The notes: a model not told the origin generated them from the letters alone. 64,000 bases of DNA from Lithospermum erythrorhizon (GCA_019722365.1 JADFUC010000655.1:124001-188000), one strand, 5' to 3'. Positions 36,323-48,874 are shown, counted from the stretch's first letter. Translations and numbers: made by a program.

Positions 36323-38790
36323 GGTAATTAGGATATATGGTCTATTGGATAGTTTGATTATGTTTCTATATCTCCATTATTTTTACTTTGTAGTTTTATA
36401 TATGTTTCTTCTACAATAGTTTTGGTTGCTTGAAGATCTTAACCCCTTTAATTTTTCGATCTTGAATTGGTAAAATTCTATCCTTTTTGTTTACATGTGC
36501 TCAACTATCATTCCTTTTTTTTTTTTTTTATGTCAATGAGTGTTTAACCTTCATTATGAGGTTAATTATGCAATGTACTTCGTGTTGCTTGCGTTACATC
36601 TTTTTATATATTAATTTTAAAAACTAATTAAGCACGGCCAACAAACTTATAAACAATCATACTTGTTGTAGAGTTTTAGCACAATAATTAAGAAATATTT
36701 TTTTGTTTTCTTGTATACTTTCATGTATAGTAGAATGAAACATTGAAAATACATTAGATTTTCATATAATATTCAAAGTAAAGAAGAAAAAATACGTCAT
36801 AGATATTTAATGTCTTGGAAGATACTAGAAAAGAGATTAGAAAATATAGAACAACAAAGTTCAAAAAAAAAATTTAGTGTTCGGAAGGTAAGTAAAAAAC
36901 GGAGGGAGTGGTCAAGTTAAACTTTTGTGATTGGTCATCGGTCAACCCTCTCATAATTGAGATCATCGTGATATTATTAGTAGTGTTTAGTTTAGTTTTA
37001 AATTAATTTCATAAACCAAAGTCAAAACCAATGAGTCATAAAGCTATATAAAATATTTATGGTTGGATCGTAAATTAGGGATAGAACAGATTTGTGCATA
37101 TGAAAAAATCACACTGTACTTTTTATTAAAACATATGAAGCTTATTAGGTTTACAAAATGTTCAAAAATATTTATGAAGCTTGTTACTATTATTACAAGA
37201 ATATTCAAAAATATCTTTCGGATATTCGAAAGGATGTCAAAACAAACAAATGTTAGATTTCCGCAAAATGCAATATTAAACTTGAGCTTCATTTAGCATC
37301 AATTCCTTTCAAACTTGTTCATTAGGTCAACTTATGAAGAAGAGTAATGCCATTTTCCAATATCAAGAGATTAATATTGACACACGTTCACATATCAAAA
37401 TGTTATATGGGTTGAAAAAATTGCGCACTCCAACTGATTATTTAATATTATAATTAGTACACTTGTTATATTATTATTGATGTATAAAGAATTGATATAT
37501 CGTAGTATATGACATAATATACTCCGTATATACTAGTACTAAATAGTTGTATAAAATATGGAAAGTGAAGTGGAATATGACTTTATGAAAATGAGAATGA
37601 AACAGTATGAAAAGCCGAACCCAAAACGTAAGTCATAATCATCTTGATCTCTTGGTGCGCTGGATTTTCAACAGCGACAAAACACAAGGCTTTTTAACTT
37701 CTCCTTTTTCCTATTTTCTTTTTTCCTCCCACTACCTTTGCAACTTGACTTCAAATTCATTATTCCAACTCCTTTTTACATCTAGTACCGCCACCGAAAT
37801 TTAAATAGAAATAAGCTCGACATATCACATGATTACCAAGAGAATAGATTTATATATTAGGAGGCCAACACTTGGTGTCCATAAAAAAATGCTCACTTAA
37901 ATACGAAACTCCTCATAATATGTTGTCAAGAACGAACTTGAATTTTGAGTTGCTGGTGCATTGACCCTAAGCTATGCCCGTGTGGTTCGGTTTTGAGTTT
38001 CTTAATTGCTTTTAGGATATAATTTTATTGTTCATTAACAATTACAGTGGATAATATTGCTAGATACCTAATACTATTGGTAAATAGATAATTCCATAAA
38101 CTATTTTACCCGTTAAAATTCAACTTGTTTATAGACTTAAAAGTATTTTGAAGTGTAAATTGATTAATAACTTGTTACTGATTTGATATGAACTAATTAA
38201 ATTTATTTTTAAATAAAGTATATTACTCTTTTCAGATCTCATGGATATACTATACTTTCATTTATCTTTTATTTTTCATTATTTATATTATATGATTAAT
38301 TTATACATGTATTTTAAAATTAACCAACCCTAACTTTAAACTAGATACTCCTTATTTATATATTAAACTTTTGAAAAAAAATCAAAATTAGAATTTATTT
38401 TATGAAATTAGAAATGATTATACAGAAATATAGAGATGATTAATTATTTGATTAGATAAAATATTTATTGTATATTTATTATTGTACATTCCGCATCTTT
38501 GATATATATTTACTTTTTACCTAAAATAAAAATAAAATAAAATAAAGTTGATATTTCCCATAATAAATTCTCAGATCAGCCACCACTTGAAGCTCCTCGT
38601 TGGCATTATCCATATATTCCGGTCGCCTTATCAAACTATATAAAAATACACATTATTACAATAAACAAAAAATAATTATACAAACAAAAAATAATTATTA
38701 CTAAATCAACTTACCAAAAAATTAATAGTACTCCGTAGAGTATATTATAAGTAAATTAATAGTGTTTTGATTAACTTATTCGTGATATCT
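36323..38790. other. Intergenic, AT-rich
   Basis: SEC24 3' flank and spacer before the next gene. I see no gene; the opposed frames at 37044-37296 are an antisense pair in AT-rich DNA without family features. Confidence 0.5.
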
Positions 38791-38791
38791 A

Positions 38792-38904
38792 GGCAGAGAC
38801 TCGAGAGCTCGTTAATAGGAGAGTTTCAATTTTTAGTAAATTATAATAGTGCTGGCAGAGACTCGAGAGCAGGGTTTCAGCTTTTAGTAAATTATATTAG
38901 TGCT
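38792..38904 (+). repeat. Tandem duplication (62 and 51 bp) just upstream of the PF09713 gene
   Basis: Copy 1 (38792-38853) and copy 2 (38854-38904) share GGCAGAGACTCGAGAGC, then GTTTCA(A/G)(T/C)TTTTAGTAAATTATA(A/T)TAGTGCT. Copy 2 lacks about 11 bp after CGAGAGC. It lies roughly 20-50 bp before the likely TATA box, so it may duplicate a promoter element. Confidence 0.85.
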
Positions 38905-38923
38905 GAAAAAATTTATCATTCCT

Positions 38924-39000
38924 TCTATTTAAGCTTAATGTTTATTCTAATCACTTTCTCTCTCTAAAGCTTCTTCAATTCTAGAAGCTCCTTAATTAAG
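38924..39000 (+). promoter_or_regulatory. Likely core promoter and untranslated first exon of the PF09713 gene
   Basis: CTATTTAAGC near 38926 may act as the TATA box. A pyrimidine stretch CTTTCTCTCTCTAAAG (38953-38968) suits a plant transcription start. The untranslated exon ends TTAATTAAG|GTAAAT at 39000. The 921-bp leader intron ends GAAAGCAG at 39921. Confidence 0.5.
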
Positions 39001-39958
39001 GTAAATTTTGATTTTTTTTTTAATTATTTTTTTATATATGTATTATTTATTTTGACTTTATTTTTATTGTTTATAGATATATAGTTTTGAATTAAAGTGA
39101 GGAAATATATGTTTATATGTGATATGTAACTGAATTTATGTTTAGTGCACTCTGATGTTTGTTAGTGTTTATGATCAATTCTTGTAATTTACTAACGAAC
39201 TTTGTATCTTTAATTGAACGCACGATAACTTCGATTTTAATTAAAGTGATCGAAGTTATTATGTTAACGGCAAAGTACATTAAAAGTGATATTATTTGAT
39301 ATATTTTTCAGCAAATATTATAGAACACCTATAAATAATTGAGTTCGACATTTAAAAGGTCAACCATCAAAATTCGAAATTAGATAATCTTCGTGGGGGT
39401 GGAGGTAGTAAATTTTGCTGTTTTAGTTTTTGATCCATGAGAGAGTAGCTTTGTGATTCAGCTATGGGATCAGGGTTATTTTAATGGCCGGTGTAGTCTC
39501 TACTTCGTTTCGTTGAGGTGTAGTGAATTGAATTTATGTTCATAATTTCGTTCGTCACTTTTGGTACTAATTTGATTATACCTATCTGGTTAATAACCTT
39601 ACTTTCCATATCTTCCGACTTCCGCAGAGGAGTAATTGAGATGAATTAGGAATTTCGAAACAATTTGAAAACAAAGTGAGCGATACCCTTTTAATTTAAT
39701 TTCAATTCCTCTCAAACCAAAACAAATGAGATTGAACAATAGTCACTTATGTAAAACGCACCCGTCGGATAAATTATTTTTTCAACGCCTAGGTTTGTTT
39801 TTAAAATCTGCATCATGAATTTTGTAAGCACTTCTCATTAGATTTGAAATTGTTTTAAGGTGTTGTAGCTGGGTGGAGTTTACATGCTATACTTGAGTTT
39901 GCCATTTGTTTGTGAAAGCAGGAATTGATCAGCTTCATAATTTATTTAATATCGAAAG

Positions 39959-42900
39959 ATGGCTAGTGGAGAGGTCAGAAGAGTCTCACGCCAAGATATA
40001 CAATTGGTAAGTTATTCGGTAGTAGTTTATCCTCCATGATAAGCTTATTCTATGTTAGTTTCACATGTTCTGCTAGCATCAAGGATGCTATTAAGCGCAG
40101 TGATTCTTTGATTGGTTACTTATGCTTAAGGCCCCTTCTTCTTTTTATTTTTCCTTTTTTGAATTGAGCATACTATCATTGTCATAATAGTTAGATATAG
40201 ATAAGTTTTTCCCTGTAAACATGTTACATATCAGGCTGGTTAACATTACGAAACACTTCACCAAGATGTATCTTACTATTGCAATGATTTGTCCCACTGT
40301 CCCGGACTGCAATTAAAGTTCGTTTTATTTCCTTTGCCACTCATGTTCTAGTACTCTTGAAGAGCTGTTGACTTCAAATGCTATCTTTTTATTTGTTACT
40401 GATTCTATCACATTCCGATTTTACAATCAGGTGCAAAATCTTATAGAGAGATGCCTTCAACTATATATGAGTCAGAGGGAAGTTGTGAACACTCTCTTAC
40501 AACAGGCAAAAATTGAGCCTGGTTTTACAGAGCTCGGTATATCACTGAACTTCTATCTTTCGCTTTCCTTTTTCCATATATTGAAACAGTAGTGTGCTGG
40601 TTGGTAAAGGCTTCACAGGGAATGTTTCTGGAGAATTGAATCTGTCATTATCTGATTGTCCAGTGCTACTTTGTAGTCCTTTCCTTCCAATTTTTATGTT
40701 TTCATACCTCTTTCTTATGTTTACACTTCTTTAGCGATTGCGTCCTTCATTTCATATCCTCACTGACAAAGTTTAATTTCAATGTGGGTCTTAATGTTCT
40801 CCAAAATCAAGTGGAAAGGCATTACTTGCACTACAATAAACCATTAGTCTTACTATGCCAACTCTCCACTTAAATATGTAGCCAAGATTTAAATGAAAAA
40901 TCATCAACAGATGATATGTCTATGCATGTAACTATGATTCTTTGTTAGCTAATATATTTCTGAATCTTTAACAATTCACTCTTAAAACCAGTAAGTATTG
41001 GTGGCTTAATGAACATTGTTTTATTGCTTTGCTAGAATGGTCCTTTGCTATCTTCAATTGACTATTCTTTGAGAAGAATAATTCTGTCAGTGCTTCCAGA
41101 TGCTATGTTATATACATAAGCAATCAAGTTTGACTATTTGATGGTTTCATTACTTATTTATTTTTTCTATGAAAAAGTAGAACGACTCAGTGACTCATTA
41201 CCTGAATTGTACAAGGATAACTTGCATTAACATTAACATGCCTTAGTGCCTCTCAATAGTGCCTCTCAATAGGCTCCCGCCTAAGCGAGGTAACGGGGGT
41301 CGGTTAGTACTTAGTATGCAACCTTACCCCCGTGATAATAATTAATTTGTTTCCGAATTGTCCCTCGAGTAGAGTTCAAACACTATCCGTGAATTTATAA
41401 GGATAAAAAACAAAAAATATCTAGCAACAGTTCCCTCAAACAGAATCATTGGTAATGCTTGCAGAACAACTAATTTCAGAGTTCTCTGATACTTATCTTT
41501 TATAATCTCACGATCTTATTTTCGTAGAAATGTTTGACCTTACACAAATTTTAAGGCACATTTTGAATTTCCCTCCACATTCTCTCTTAATCTATTTAAT
41601 GCCTTTACTAACTATAGATTATCACATTTTAATTTGAGGATATAATAGTAATTTGCATAATAAATACCATAACTGCATAACTTTCATGTAAGACAATAAC
41701 TTCCCACTATCTGGCATATTAATTTCTTTTAACTACATCATATATCTATATATATGAACACCTATATTGCCATATACTCCGTATGTCATAAAATCGACAA
41801 AAATGCACCAAAACCAAAGAAACCATCAAGATCGAAGCATTTACATCCACGCTACGTTATATTAAAATATTGTTGGTAAATACCCAAATACTAGTATTGT
41901 TAAAAGAAACAATTTATGTTGGGTGTTTCGAAATGGAAAATCACCCTAACAAAATGGGATGGAGGGAGCATATGGTTTTCTAGTAAAAGAAATGTTCTGT
42001 GGAATTGAATTGACTGAATAATGTTTGTGGGTTTATGGATGTTACTTTGATCCTATATATTTTTTCATAAATATTGACATCATCTTCAACTAAATATGTA
42101 TGATATTTACAATTTAGATTGTTGATATTTGCTGACCCATGATAGAAACCAACTGGATATTTTACAAGATGTTTTTCCTTTTTTCTGTGTGTGGAGAGGG
42201 GAGGAAGGGGGTGAAACGTACTTTTCTCTCTAATTTTTATGTGTTCAGTCCATGCCTATAACATCTTCGTTATCTTTCAGTGTGGCAAAAGCTTGAAGAA
42301 GAAAACCAGGAATTTTTTAGGGCATACTATTTTAGGTTGGTAGTGAAGGATCAAATAATGCGGTTCAATCAGTTACTTGAAAGACAGGTTGAGCTGATGC
42401 GTCAGATATGCCCGTCCGGACCTGCTACCATTCCCATGTCCAATGGAGCTAAGTTTCAATCAAGTACGAATCTTTCTTTCTAAATTGTTTAATATCATCA
42501 GTCATCACTCATATTGTCCATGCACTATACAATCACTATTTCAAGTTAGTTTTCTACTTCCTCCTTTTTATTTAAATATTCTACCTTGACTTTTCACAAA
42601 AAATTAAGTAAAGGGATTGACTATTATACCCTTTGTTTAAATTAAAATAATAGTATTAGTACAAAAATATGGAAAACAAATAAATCAAACGAAATTTGAC
42701 AGTAAAGAGCATTTCAGTAATCTAACAAGTATCACTCAAATAAACAGAGGAAGTGGTACTGTACTAAATTTTTGCTTACCTGGTTAATGATGTACTGCAT
42801 GTCTTAAGGACTAGGCTTTTGGAAAATAGTTTATTTTAATTAGCTTTAGGTTTGGTTTGTTGTAAAATGACTGTTAGTTCTCGCAGTTGAGTTTGGGGTA

Positions 42901-44919
42901 CAGATACTTTCAAGATGCCACTCTATAAACTAGTTTTGGAGGCAGAATACGTTTTGAACTAATATCGGAAGGAAATCTATATATGTAAAAGGAAATCTAT
43001 GTTGAATAATATTCCATCCTTTCCATTGTCATTGGCACATTTTGATTTTACTGGTTACAATTCAATAACTGTGATGTTTTACATAGGTAATTATATTTTG
43101 AATCAATAATTGTAAAACTTTAGAAATGTTGTATCTGGTTAAAATCAACATCCAACATCTATGGAGTTATCCATGATGGGAACTTTTAAACAATAACATG
43201 CTTATCGGATTGTACGCAGCCTTACCCTTGGGATAACAGAGAGCCTGTTTCCGAGTTGACCCAAGATGAAGTACAAATACTATATACTTCTTAACAATAG
43301 ATAAGAAGCGTAGGTAGTTAATAAGCCATTTTGATTTATTTCATTGTATCCAAGATCCAGAGAATATAAAATCTATGACATGAAAATCATGAGGGGACTT
43401 CTGTAGATTGAAAATTTTACTCCCATGTATCAGAATACAGAAATGTATGATATCGAATAAGACAAATGAAACAGAATGTGAGACACCGGTAGAATGTGTC
43501 ACAAACAATATTTTGTGATACATTGCAATTTTTAGGCCACTTTTGTTTAATGATATGTTGCAACGTGACAACTAATCGAGTGTGATACATTGCTATTTAC
43601 ATTTTAGGCCACTTTTTTTTTAATGATTTGTTGCAGTGCTGCATTCATATATGGTTGAGGGGTATCTTTGAGCCATTTACCTTTTAATGACTCACTGGAT
43701 ACCCCTTAATTCCCTTAATGTTGCCAGTTTAAATAATTATAAAGATTCCAACATTGTTGAATCACAAGGTAATAAATATTTTTGCAGCCTTACCCAGATT
43801 GAACTATCCCATCATTGTTTGTGCAGATTTTATTCTGTATTTAAAGAAAGGCAAACGTGAATCTAAGAGTAATTTTCATTTTTAGTGCACCAGAACTCCA
43901 TATGTCATCCTCTGGGACATGCTCGAACTGTGCTGAAGACAGAAAATATGCAGCCTCCTATAAATGCTAACATATCAAACATGTATAGCAATGGTGCTTC
44001 ACTGCAACCTTGTCTGCAAACTGCTACAAATATGCCTCCTCATGTCAATAGGATTGGTTTGCCATCCAATATGCTATCGGCTCAGACATCCAATACGGGA
44101 ATAATGCATGGGATGAATGGGGGAATGATTAAATCAGAAGCTGGTTTTCCAGGCAACTCTTCTTTTATATTTGGTTCTGATAATAATGGTATGGATTCTC
44201 GATCAACAATAGGAGATGCTCCTGTTTCATCCTTCGGTAATATGGAATCCAATTCTAGGCCTTCGAATGAGACCATCATTGATGCTTCTGGATCTTCATT
44301 CGGATTTTTAGGGCAGATTCCACGAAATTTCAGCCTGTCCGACTTGACTGCCGATTTTTCTAACAGTTCAGGTGTGCTCAATTTTCTCTTACTCATTTGG
44401 GCAATCGGTGCATACCTGTCTATTTATTCAGAGTTTGCATTTCTCCCTACCTTGTTTCTCTTTTCCCGTTTATTGATCTCGCTGATGTTAGCCTTAAGGA
44501 GATACTGGCAGGAATTTTTTTTTTGAAGTTCAAATTAATTTCTGAGAAAATACGTTTCTTTCATTTAATTTCCTAATATTATGGGTATTTCAGATTTGGA
44601 AGATAGTTATGTAATGGTTTCACTCAAATTTTATGGTGATTTTCAGATATTTTAGGAAGTTACTCAAGATCACCATTCTTAGCAACAGACCCAAACAACT
44701 TCCTCGACCCCCAGGGTGGAGGTGAACAGCAAGGTAATCATTGAGACCTCATAGTCAATTTACATCTTCCAACTTACCCTGATATATGTTTGCTATTATT
44801 AATGATTGAACGTTTTCCGACCTTGAATGTTAACTTCATTCCTACATATGTACACAGATATCGAGAAATTGGACACTATTTCAGAAGGGTTAAGTTATGA
44901 AGACTTCACTAGCGACTAG
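39959..44919 (+). CDS. Plant protein 1589 family (PF09713, A_thal_3526 domain), intact
   Basis: Six coding exons join to 323 codons: 39959-40006, 40431-40536, 42281-42463, 43886-44371, 44647-44733 and 44858-44919. All have GT..AG borders and matching phases. Residues 1-16 (MASGEVRRVSRQDIQL) lead into the family domain at about residues 17-80: VQNLIERCLQLYMSQREVV, QAKIEPGFTELVWQKLEEEN, EFFRAYYFRLVVKDQIMRFN, LLERQVELM. The rest is rich in Asn, Ser, Met and Gly and probably disordered. It ends with an acidic tail (DIEKLDTISEGLSYEDFTSD) that could serve as a short interaction or activation segment. The family is plant-specific and its function is not known to me. Neighbours give no clue. A 921-bp leader intron lies in the 5' UTR. 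Two SINE-like fragments sit in introns 2 and 3 and do not affect the reading frame. Confidence 0.92.
41256..41400 (+). repeat. Au-type SINE-like fragment in intron 2 of the PF09713 gene
   Basis: AGGCTCCCGCCTAAGCGAGG, GGGGGTCGG, then GTATGCAACCTTACCCCCGTG and TTTGTTTCCGAATTG follow the word order of Au-like plant SINEs (AGGCTCCCGC..GCGGGG..ACGCAGCCTTACCCC..GCTGTTTCC). It is degraded. TAGTGCCTCTCAA is duplicated at its left edge (41245-41271). Confidence 0.6.
42464..43885 (+). other. Intron 3 of the PF09713 gene with repeat fragments
   Basis: The 1.4-kb intron starts GTACGA and ends TTTTTAG. It contains a SINE-like fragment at 43207-43275. A pair of related stretches lie near 43533-43590 and 43600-43640 (both TTTTTAGGCCACTTTT(G/T)TT.AATGAT.TGTTGCA), a short internal duplication. 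Confidence 0.7.
43207..43275 (+). repeat. Au-type SINE-like 3' fragment in intron 3
   Basis: GATTGTACGCAGCCTTACCC, TTGGGATAACAGAGAGCC and TGTTTCCGAGTTGACCC match the 3' half of the pattern seen at 41256-41400 and of Au-like SINEs as I know them. The 5' promoter half is missing. Confidence 0.65.
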
Positions 44920-46398
44920 ACAATGGAGGGATGCGATATCCGGGTAGCATTCTTTTCAGTTTGTTATTGCTCAACAATAAGTTGTTTAGCATGTTTGGAT
45001 CTTCCAAGTCATCAAAATTTTGTTGTACCAATTGTCTGTCTAAATACGATAACTGTACAATTTGGTTTCTTGTACAGGTCAAACTGGTCCTTGAGGGCAA
45101 CAATTATTGCATGTACATAGATTGATAAAAATGGAGGTCCAGAATTTTGTAGCAATCCGTAAGGTGTTCTTGTTGTGTAATAAAGAAGACATAGCTTCTA
45201 GGGTAACATAGGCACTGTTAAAGATTTGTTTTGTGTTTGTTTTGTTTCGTTGCCTCTGTATGTATTGTGTTTGGGGTGTATGCTTACCTAAAAAAATTAA
45301 GCTTGCCTAAAGGTATAGTATACCCTATGTCGTTGTAAAGCTTACAACTACAAATATATTGTAGAGATGTATCACATTTGATGTCTAGTTGGAAGAAATG
45401 GAATTGCAACCTGAAGTTCCATACTACCAACATGTTTTAAGTTACACCTACAATTTTTTTTTTTATAATCATTGTCAATGTCATTGCATATCTTGGAGTA
45501 ATATTTCGTGGCTAGCAGGCTTAGCCTGATGGTTCAAGAATTGAGGCTTTTTTGAACCATCAAGTTTATGTATGTACATCTGGGATACTTTTCATTACCT
45601 GAAAACAAAAGGTAATAATGCGGACAAGAAATGAAGATAATGACAAATGGCGGAGTTTGACGTTGTCAAATTAGATATGAATTAGATACCAAGTTTTGAG
45701 ATATTTGAATCTGTTTCCTTTTATTTCTGGGTTTTAAATCATAACAAGAAGATGGATAGGTGAAGAAGTGATTGATGGCATTTTGTCCCCTGTAGCTTTG
45801 TTGTAGTGGAGGTGGCTAATGGTGGATTGGGTTCAATGGAGAAATTAGGGACGTAAGGGCACTCGTTCGGTCCTTCCTCTCTCTTTTTTTCCGCATGATT
45901 TTAACCAACTATAATAGATTATTCGACTCTATTGCATGACTTACACTCTACTTTTAATTAATTTTTTAACAAATAGTCAAAATAAAAATCATTTATAAAA
46001 CTGAGTCTCTATATTATTTAAACATTTATACAATATATATACTATTCAACAAACACACCAAACACTTACAATTTTAAATCAATTTATGAACATTCATTTT
46101 AAAAAAAAAATTAACTCATAATAAACAAAATTCATTTTTTGTATAAATAATCAAATAAATCTTCCAGATAAGTTGATACATATATATAGGAGGTAGGTTG
46201 TATAATTCAAGGATCTTGAGATGAATATAATAAAAAAGGAACAGGAATAAAATAATTATTATTATTTATTGATAGATGCATGTTACAAGCAAAGATCATC
46301 ATACAAATGCAAACTTAACACTTGGTAGTAATGATAAAAAAAAATCAATAAAACTATTAATGCTAACTCATCATCATCCACATAATCTTAATACAATC
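44920..46398. other. PF09713 gene 3' UTR and intergenic spacer
   Basis: The 3' UTR probably runs to around 45200-45380 (AATAAAG at about 45178). The rest is AT-rich spacer. At 45515-45560 GGCTAGCAGGCTTAGCCTGATGGTTCAAG looks SINE-like but is too short to call. Confidence 0.45.
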
Positions 46399-47757
46399 TT
46401 ACAGGCTTGAAGAAATAGGTATAGAATAACAACTTTTAGTGAACAACCCCACATTTTTCTTGAACAACCCCACAAAAGCATCAATACTTCCATCTCCACT
46501 CAAAGATGGCAAAAGAAATATCAACCCCTCCACTGGTGGATAATCAGGGGTGAAAAGAATTGGTTTTCCACCTCCAAAATCCATCTTATTCAATGGAAAC
46601 CTTAGCCAACTATCAACTTCTACACCGGGGGACAATACTGGCTTCTCGGCGGCCGCCGTTGGGACAAGATCTTCCTCTTCCACCTTATGCTTAGAGAAAT
46701 CAATGAAAGATTTGAAATAGTTATCATTAACTTTTGCAACTTCTTCATGGATGAGTTGAGCAACTTGTGACAAAGAGTTGTTCAACAATTGTTTGACATT
46801 TGAAGTTGGAAATGCCCATAACATCAAATTCCCAAAGTAGTTAGGAACCTTTGGATTCATTCTAACACGACCATCAACTGAAATTCTAACTTGGGTTGTC
46901 TCATTTTCATCTAGGCCACGTGCCTTTGTCAATGCCCTCCAAAGATGAGCTAAAAGGACCTCAAATGTGCTAAAATTTTGCTTCATTGTAGCAATGGATT
47001 TGAGGTTTGAGAGGAAATCTTGAGAGAAAAGAATTTTTTGGAAGACAACATCTTTAGCAATAGGGTCATCATGGGAATAAGCTTGTTGGTTTTCTCTACT
47101 CATGTATTCCACCCCTCTATGATCAAATTCAAACAAAGGTGGTACTCGAGGGGTAAAAAGGGAATTGTTGAACAATAAAGGAGTTGGGGAAATTTGAACT
47201 CCTCGGCTAGCTTGGCACCAAGAAAGCATAAATTTGCACATTGATGGTCCATCACCTACAAGGTGGTGATGAGTCAAGCCAATCACTAGAGAGCCACAAG
47301 TAAATCTTGTGAGTTGAATTTGAGCAAGTTGGCTCACCCCACTAGACCTAGGGTGAACGTCCTCCAATGACACACCCGAAGAAGAGTTAAAAGGTAACGC
47401 TTCGTGGAGTGTGCAATTAGCATATGCTTCAATAAATCCCACACCCTCATCATTCAAGAGTAATACAGGACGGCCAACGTCATTTTGACCTAGCCGTCCT
47501 GCCCATGACCTACAAAGGGCAAGTGCCCTTCGGAGGCCTATCTCCAAGGCTATGTTTGGAGGAGCTGGCTGATAATAGGCAAAGACTAATGACACTTGAA
47601 TGTCATATGTTACCTCATCAAAAACACTTAGAGGGATAGTGCTCATTGTTGGAGGAGAGTTTTCTTCATATAAGGGTTTAACAAGCCTTGCACTATCTAT
47701 TCTTATTTTCTTGGTAGTGTTGTTTGTTTGATAGGTGCTAGGGAGTAAGTAATCCAT
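46399..47757 (-). CDS. BAHD acyl-CoA-dependent acyltransferase, hydroxycinnamoyl-amide type likely
   Basis: A single uninterrupted 452-codon frame, the usual length for BAHD enzymes, which transfer acyl groups from CoA thioesters to alcohols or amines in the cytosol. The N terminus has the family signature (SARLVKPLY..., IPLSVFDEVTYDIQ). The catalytic HHxxxD is His164-His165-Leu-Val-Gly-Asp169 in LTHHHLVGDG. The C-terminal structural motif, normally DFGWG, is Asp393-Phe-Gly-Gly-Gly397 in NKMDFGGGKP. The end GLIFLLPSLSGDGSIDAFVGLF is intact. Overall pattern, as I recall it, is closest to agmatine/putrescine-type N-hydroxycinnamoyltransferases, but the acceptor cannot be told from sequence. No intron is present. 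A TATA box lies about 90 bp upstream of the ATG (47757). Nothing suggests damage. Confidence 0.93.
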   Translation of the reverse strand: MDYLLPSTYQTNNTTKKIRIDSARLVKPLYEENSPPTMSTIPLSVFDEVTYDIQVSLVFAYYQPAPPNIALEIGLRRALALCRSWAGRLGQNDVGRPVLLLNDEGVGFIEAYANCTLHEALPFNSSSGVSLEDVHPRSSGVSQLAQIQLTRFTCGSLVIGLTHHHLVGDGPSMCKFMLSWCQASRGVQISPTPLLFNNSLFTPRVPPLFEFDHRGVEYMSRENQQAYSHDDPIAKDVVFQKILFSQDFLSNLKSIATMKQNFSTFEVLLAHLWRALTKARGLDENETTQVRISVDGRVRMNPKVPNYFGNLMLWAFPTSNVKQLLNNSLSQVAQLIHEEVAKVNDNYFKSFIDFSKHKVEEEDLVPTAAAEKPVLSPGVEVDSWLRFPLNKMDFGGGKPILFTPDYPPVEGLIFLLPSLSGDGSIDAFVGLFKKNVGLFTKSCYSIPISSSL

Positions 47758-47846
47758 TTCTTTTCTCTTTCAATTGCAATTTCTATATATCTCTATCTCT
47801 TGTTGGAAACACAACTTGATATCTCAACTATTTTGAGACATGCATG

Positions 47847-47856
47847 TATATATACA
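47847..47856 (-). promoter_or_regulatory. TATA box of the BAHD gene
   Basis: On the minus strand GTGTATATATACATGCA gives a good TATATATA about 90 bp before the start codon. Confidence 0.65.
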
Positions 47857-48089
47857 CACCCCAGTGATCATAGTCACGGAGATAGGTAGCTAGTACAATA
47901 ACGTGTTCATATGTCAATAATATTAACATAATAGGTTTCTTTTTTTCCCTTGTTATAAAGTTTGAAAAGGCTTATAGTGGTCATTGGTGCTCTTTTCGTC
48001 AAGAATATACCCTTCACACCCACCAAACCCATTTTTCGAAAGATAGCAAGTTGCATGTATGTAATAAATAGAATAACAGGACATGGTCC

Positions 48090-48120
48090 AGTCAATGACT
48101 GGGCATTAATCGGCCACGTG
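48090..48120 (-). promoter_or_regulatory. Candidate W-box and G-box upstream of the BAHD gene
   Basis: The minus strand reads TTGACT (48095-48090), a WRKY W-box core, and the palindromic CACGTG G-box at 48115-48120. Both lie about 340 bp before the start codon. Such short words occur by chance, so this is only suggestive of stress or jasmonate control. Confidence 0.35.
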
Positions 48121-48500
48121 AAAAAGTTTCAAAAGTTTGGATGCAATTTCAGATAATAACTTTAGCCGCTGCCGGGCCCCTCAATTTCGCTTGGGCTTTC
48201 TTAACAACACAATTATAACAGTGACCAAAACGTCTTCCTTTGTTTCCATCTTTTCACCCGAAAAATGGGATGTATGACGAGATCCGTTTCATACGCCATC
48301 TCACAACCAATAAGACGTAGTGGCAATGTAACAGGGCTGCGGATGCCTCATGTTCTAAGAAGAACCTTAAAAGCTTACTATCGTACTAAATCCTAACTTT
48401 TGAATCTCGAATCACCACAACATCGTCCCATTATCTGCACTATTTTAAAGAATTAATTTGTAATAACTATGCAAGCATATATGTTACCTTCCATGCATGA

Positions 48501-48546
48501 ACTGTATGTATGTAGGTATGTATGTGTATGTATGTATGTATATGTA
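48501..48546 (+). repeat. (GTAT)n microsatellite
   Basis: GTATGTATGTAGGTATGTAT continuing as GTAT units with single-base interruptions. Confidence 0.95.
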
Positions 48547-48874
48547 ATATGTCTCTTAATTTTATCATTTTATTTTTTTTGTTCATTTTGATATTGTTTA
48601 GTTTATATTGAAAAATTGGACAACTTCAATTGTTTTAGATTATGTTATCTTTCGTTCGATTATTTTTAATAATTATAGAGTATATGACTAGAGCACAAGA
48701 AATCCTTAAAATTGTCTCAATATGATTTTTGAACATGCATGATATCGGTATCATGAGCACGACCATGTACACGCCCGGCTATGGCTATGTGCCATGGTAT
48801 CTTGAACACGACTCATATCCAAGAGGACCGCTAATAATTTAAAACTCTTATTAGAAAATAAAGTAAATTCCACA

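Noticed and set aside
44082..44396. 104-codon minus-strand frame opposite exon 4 of the PF09713 gene
   Set aside because: The plus-strand exon is supported by phase and splice sites; the antisense frame has no features of its own.
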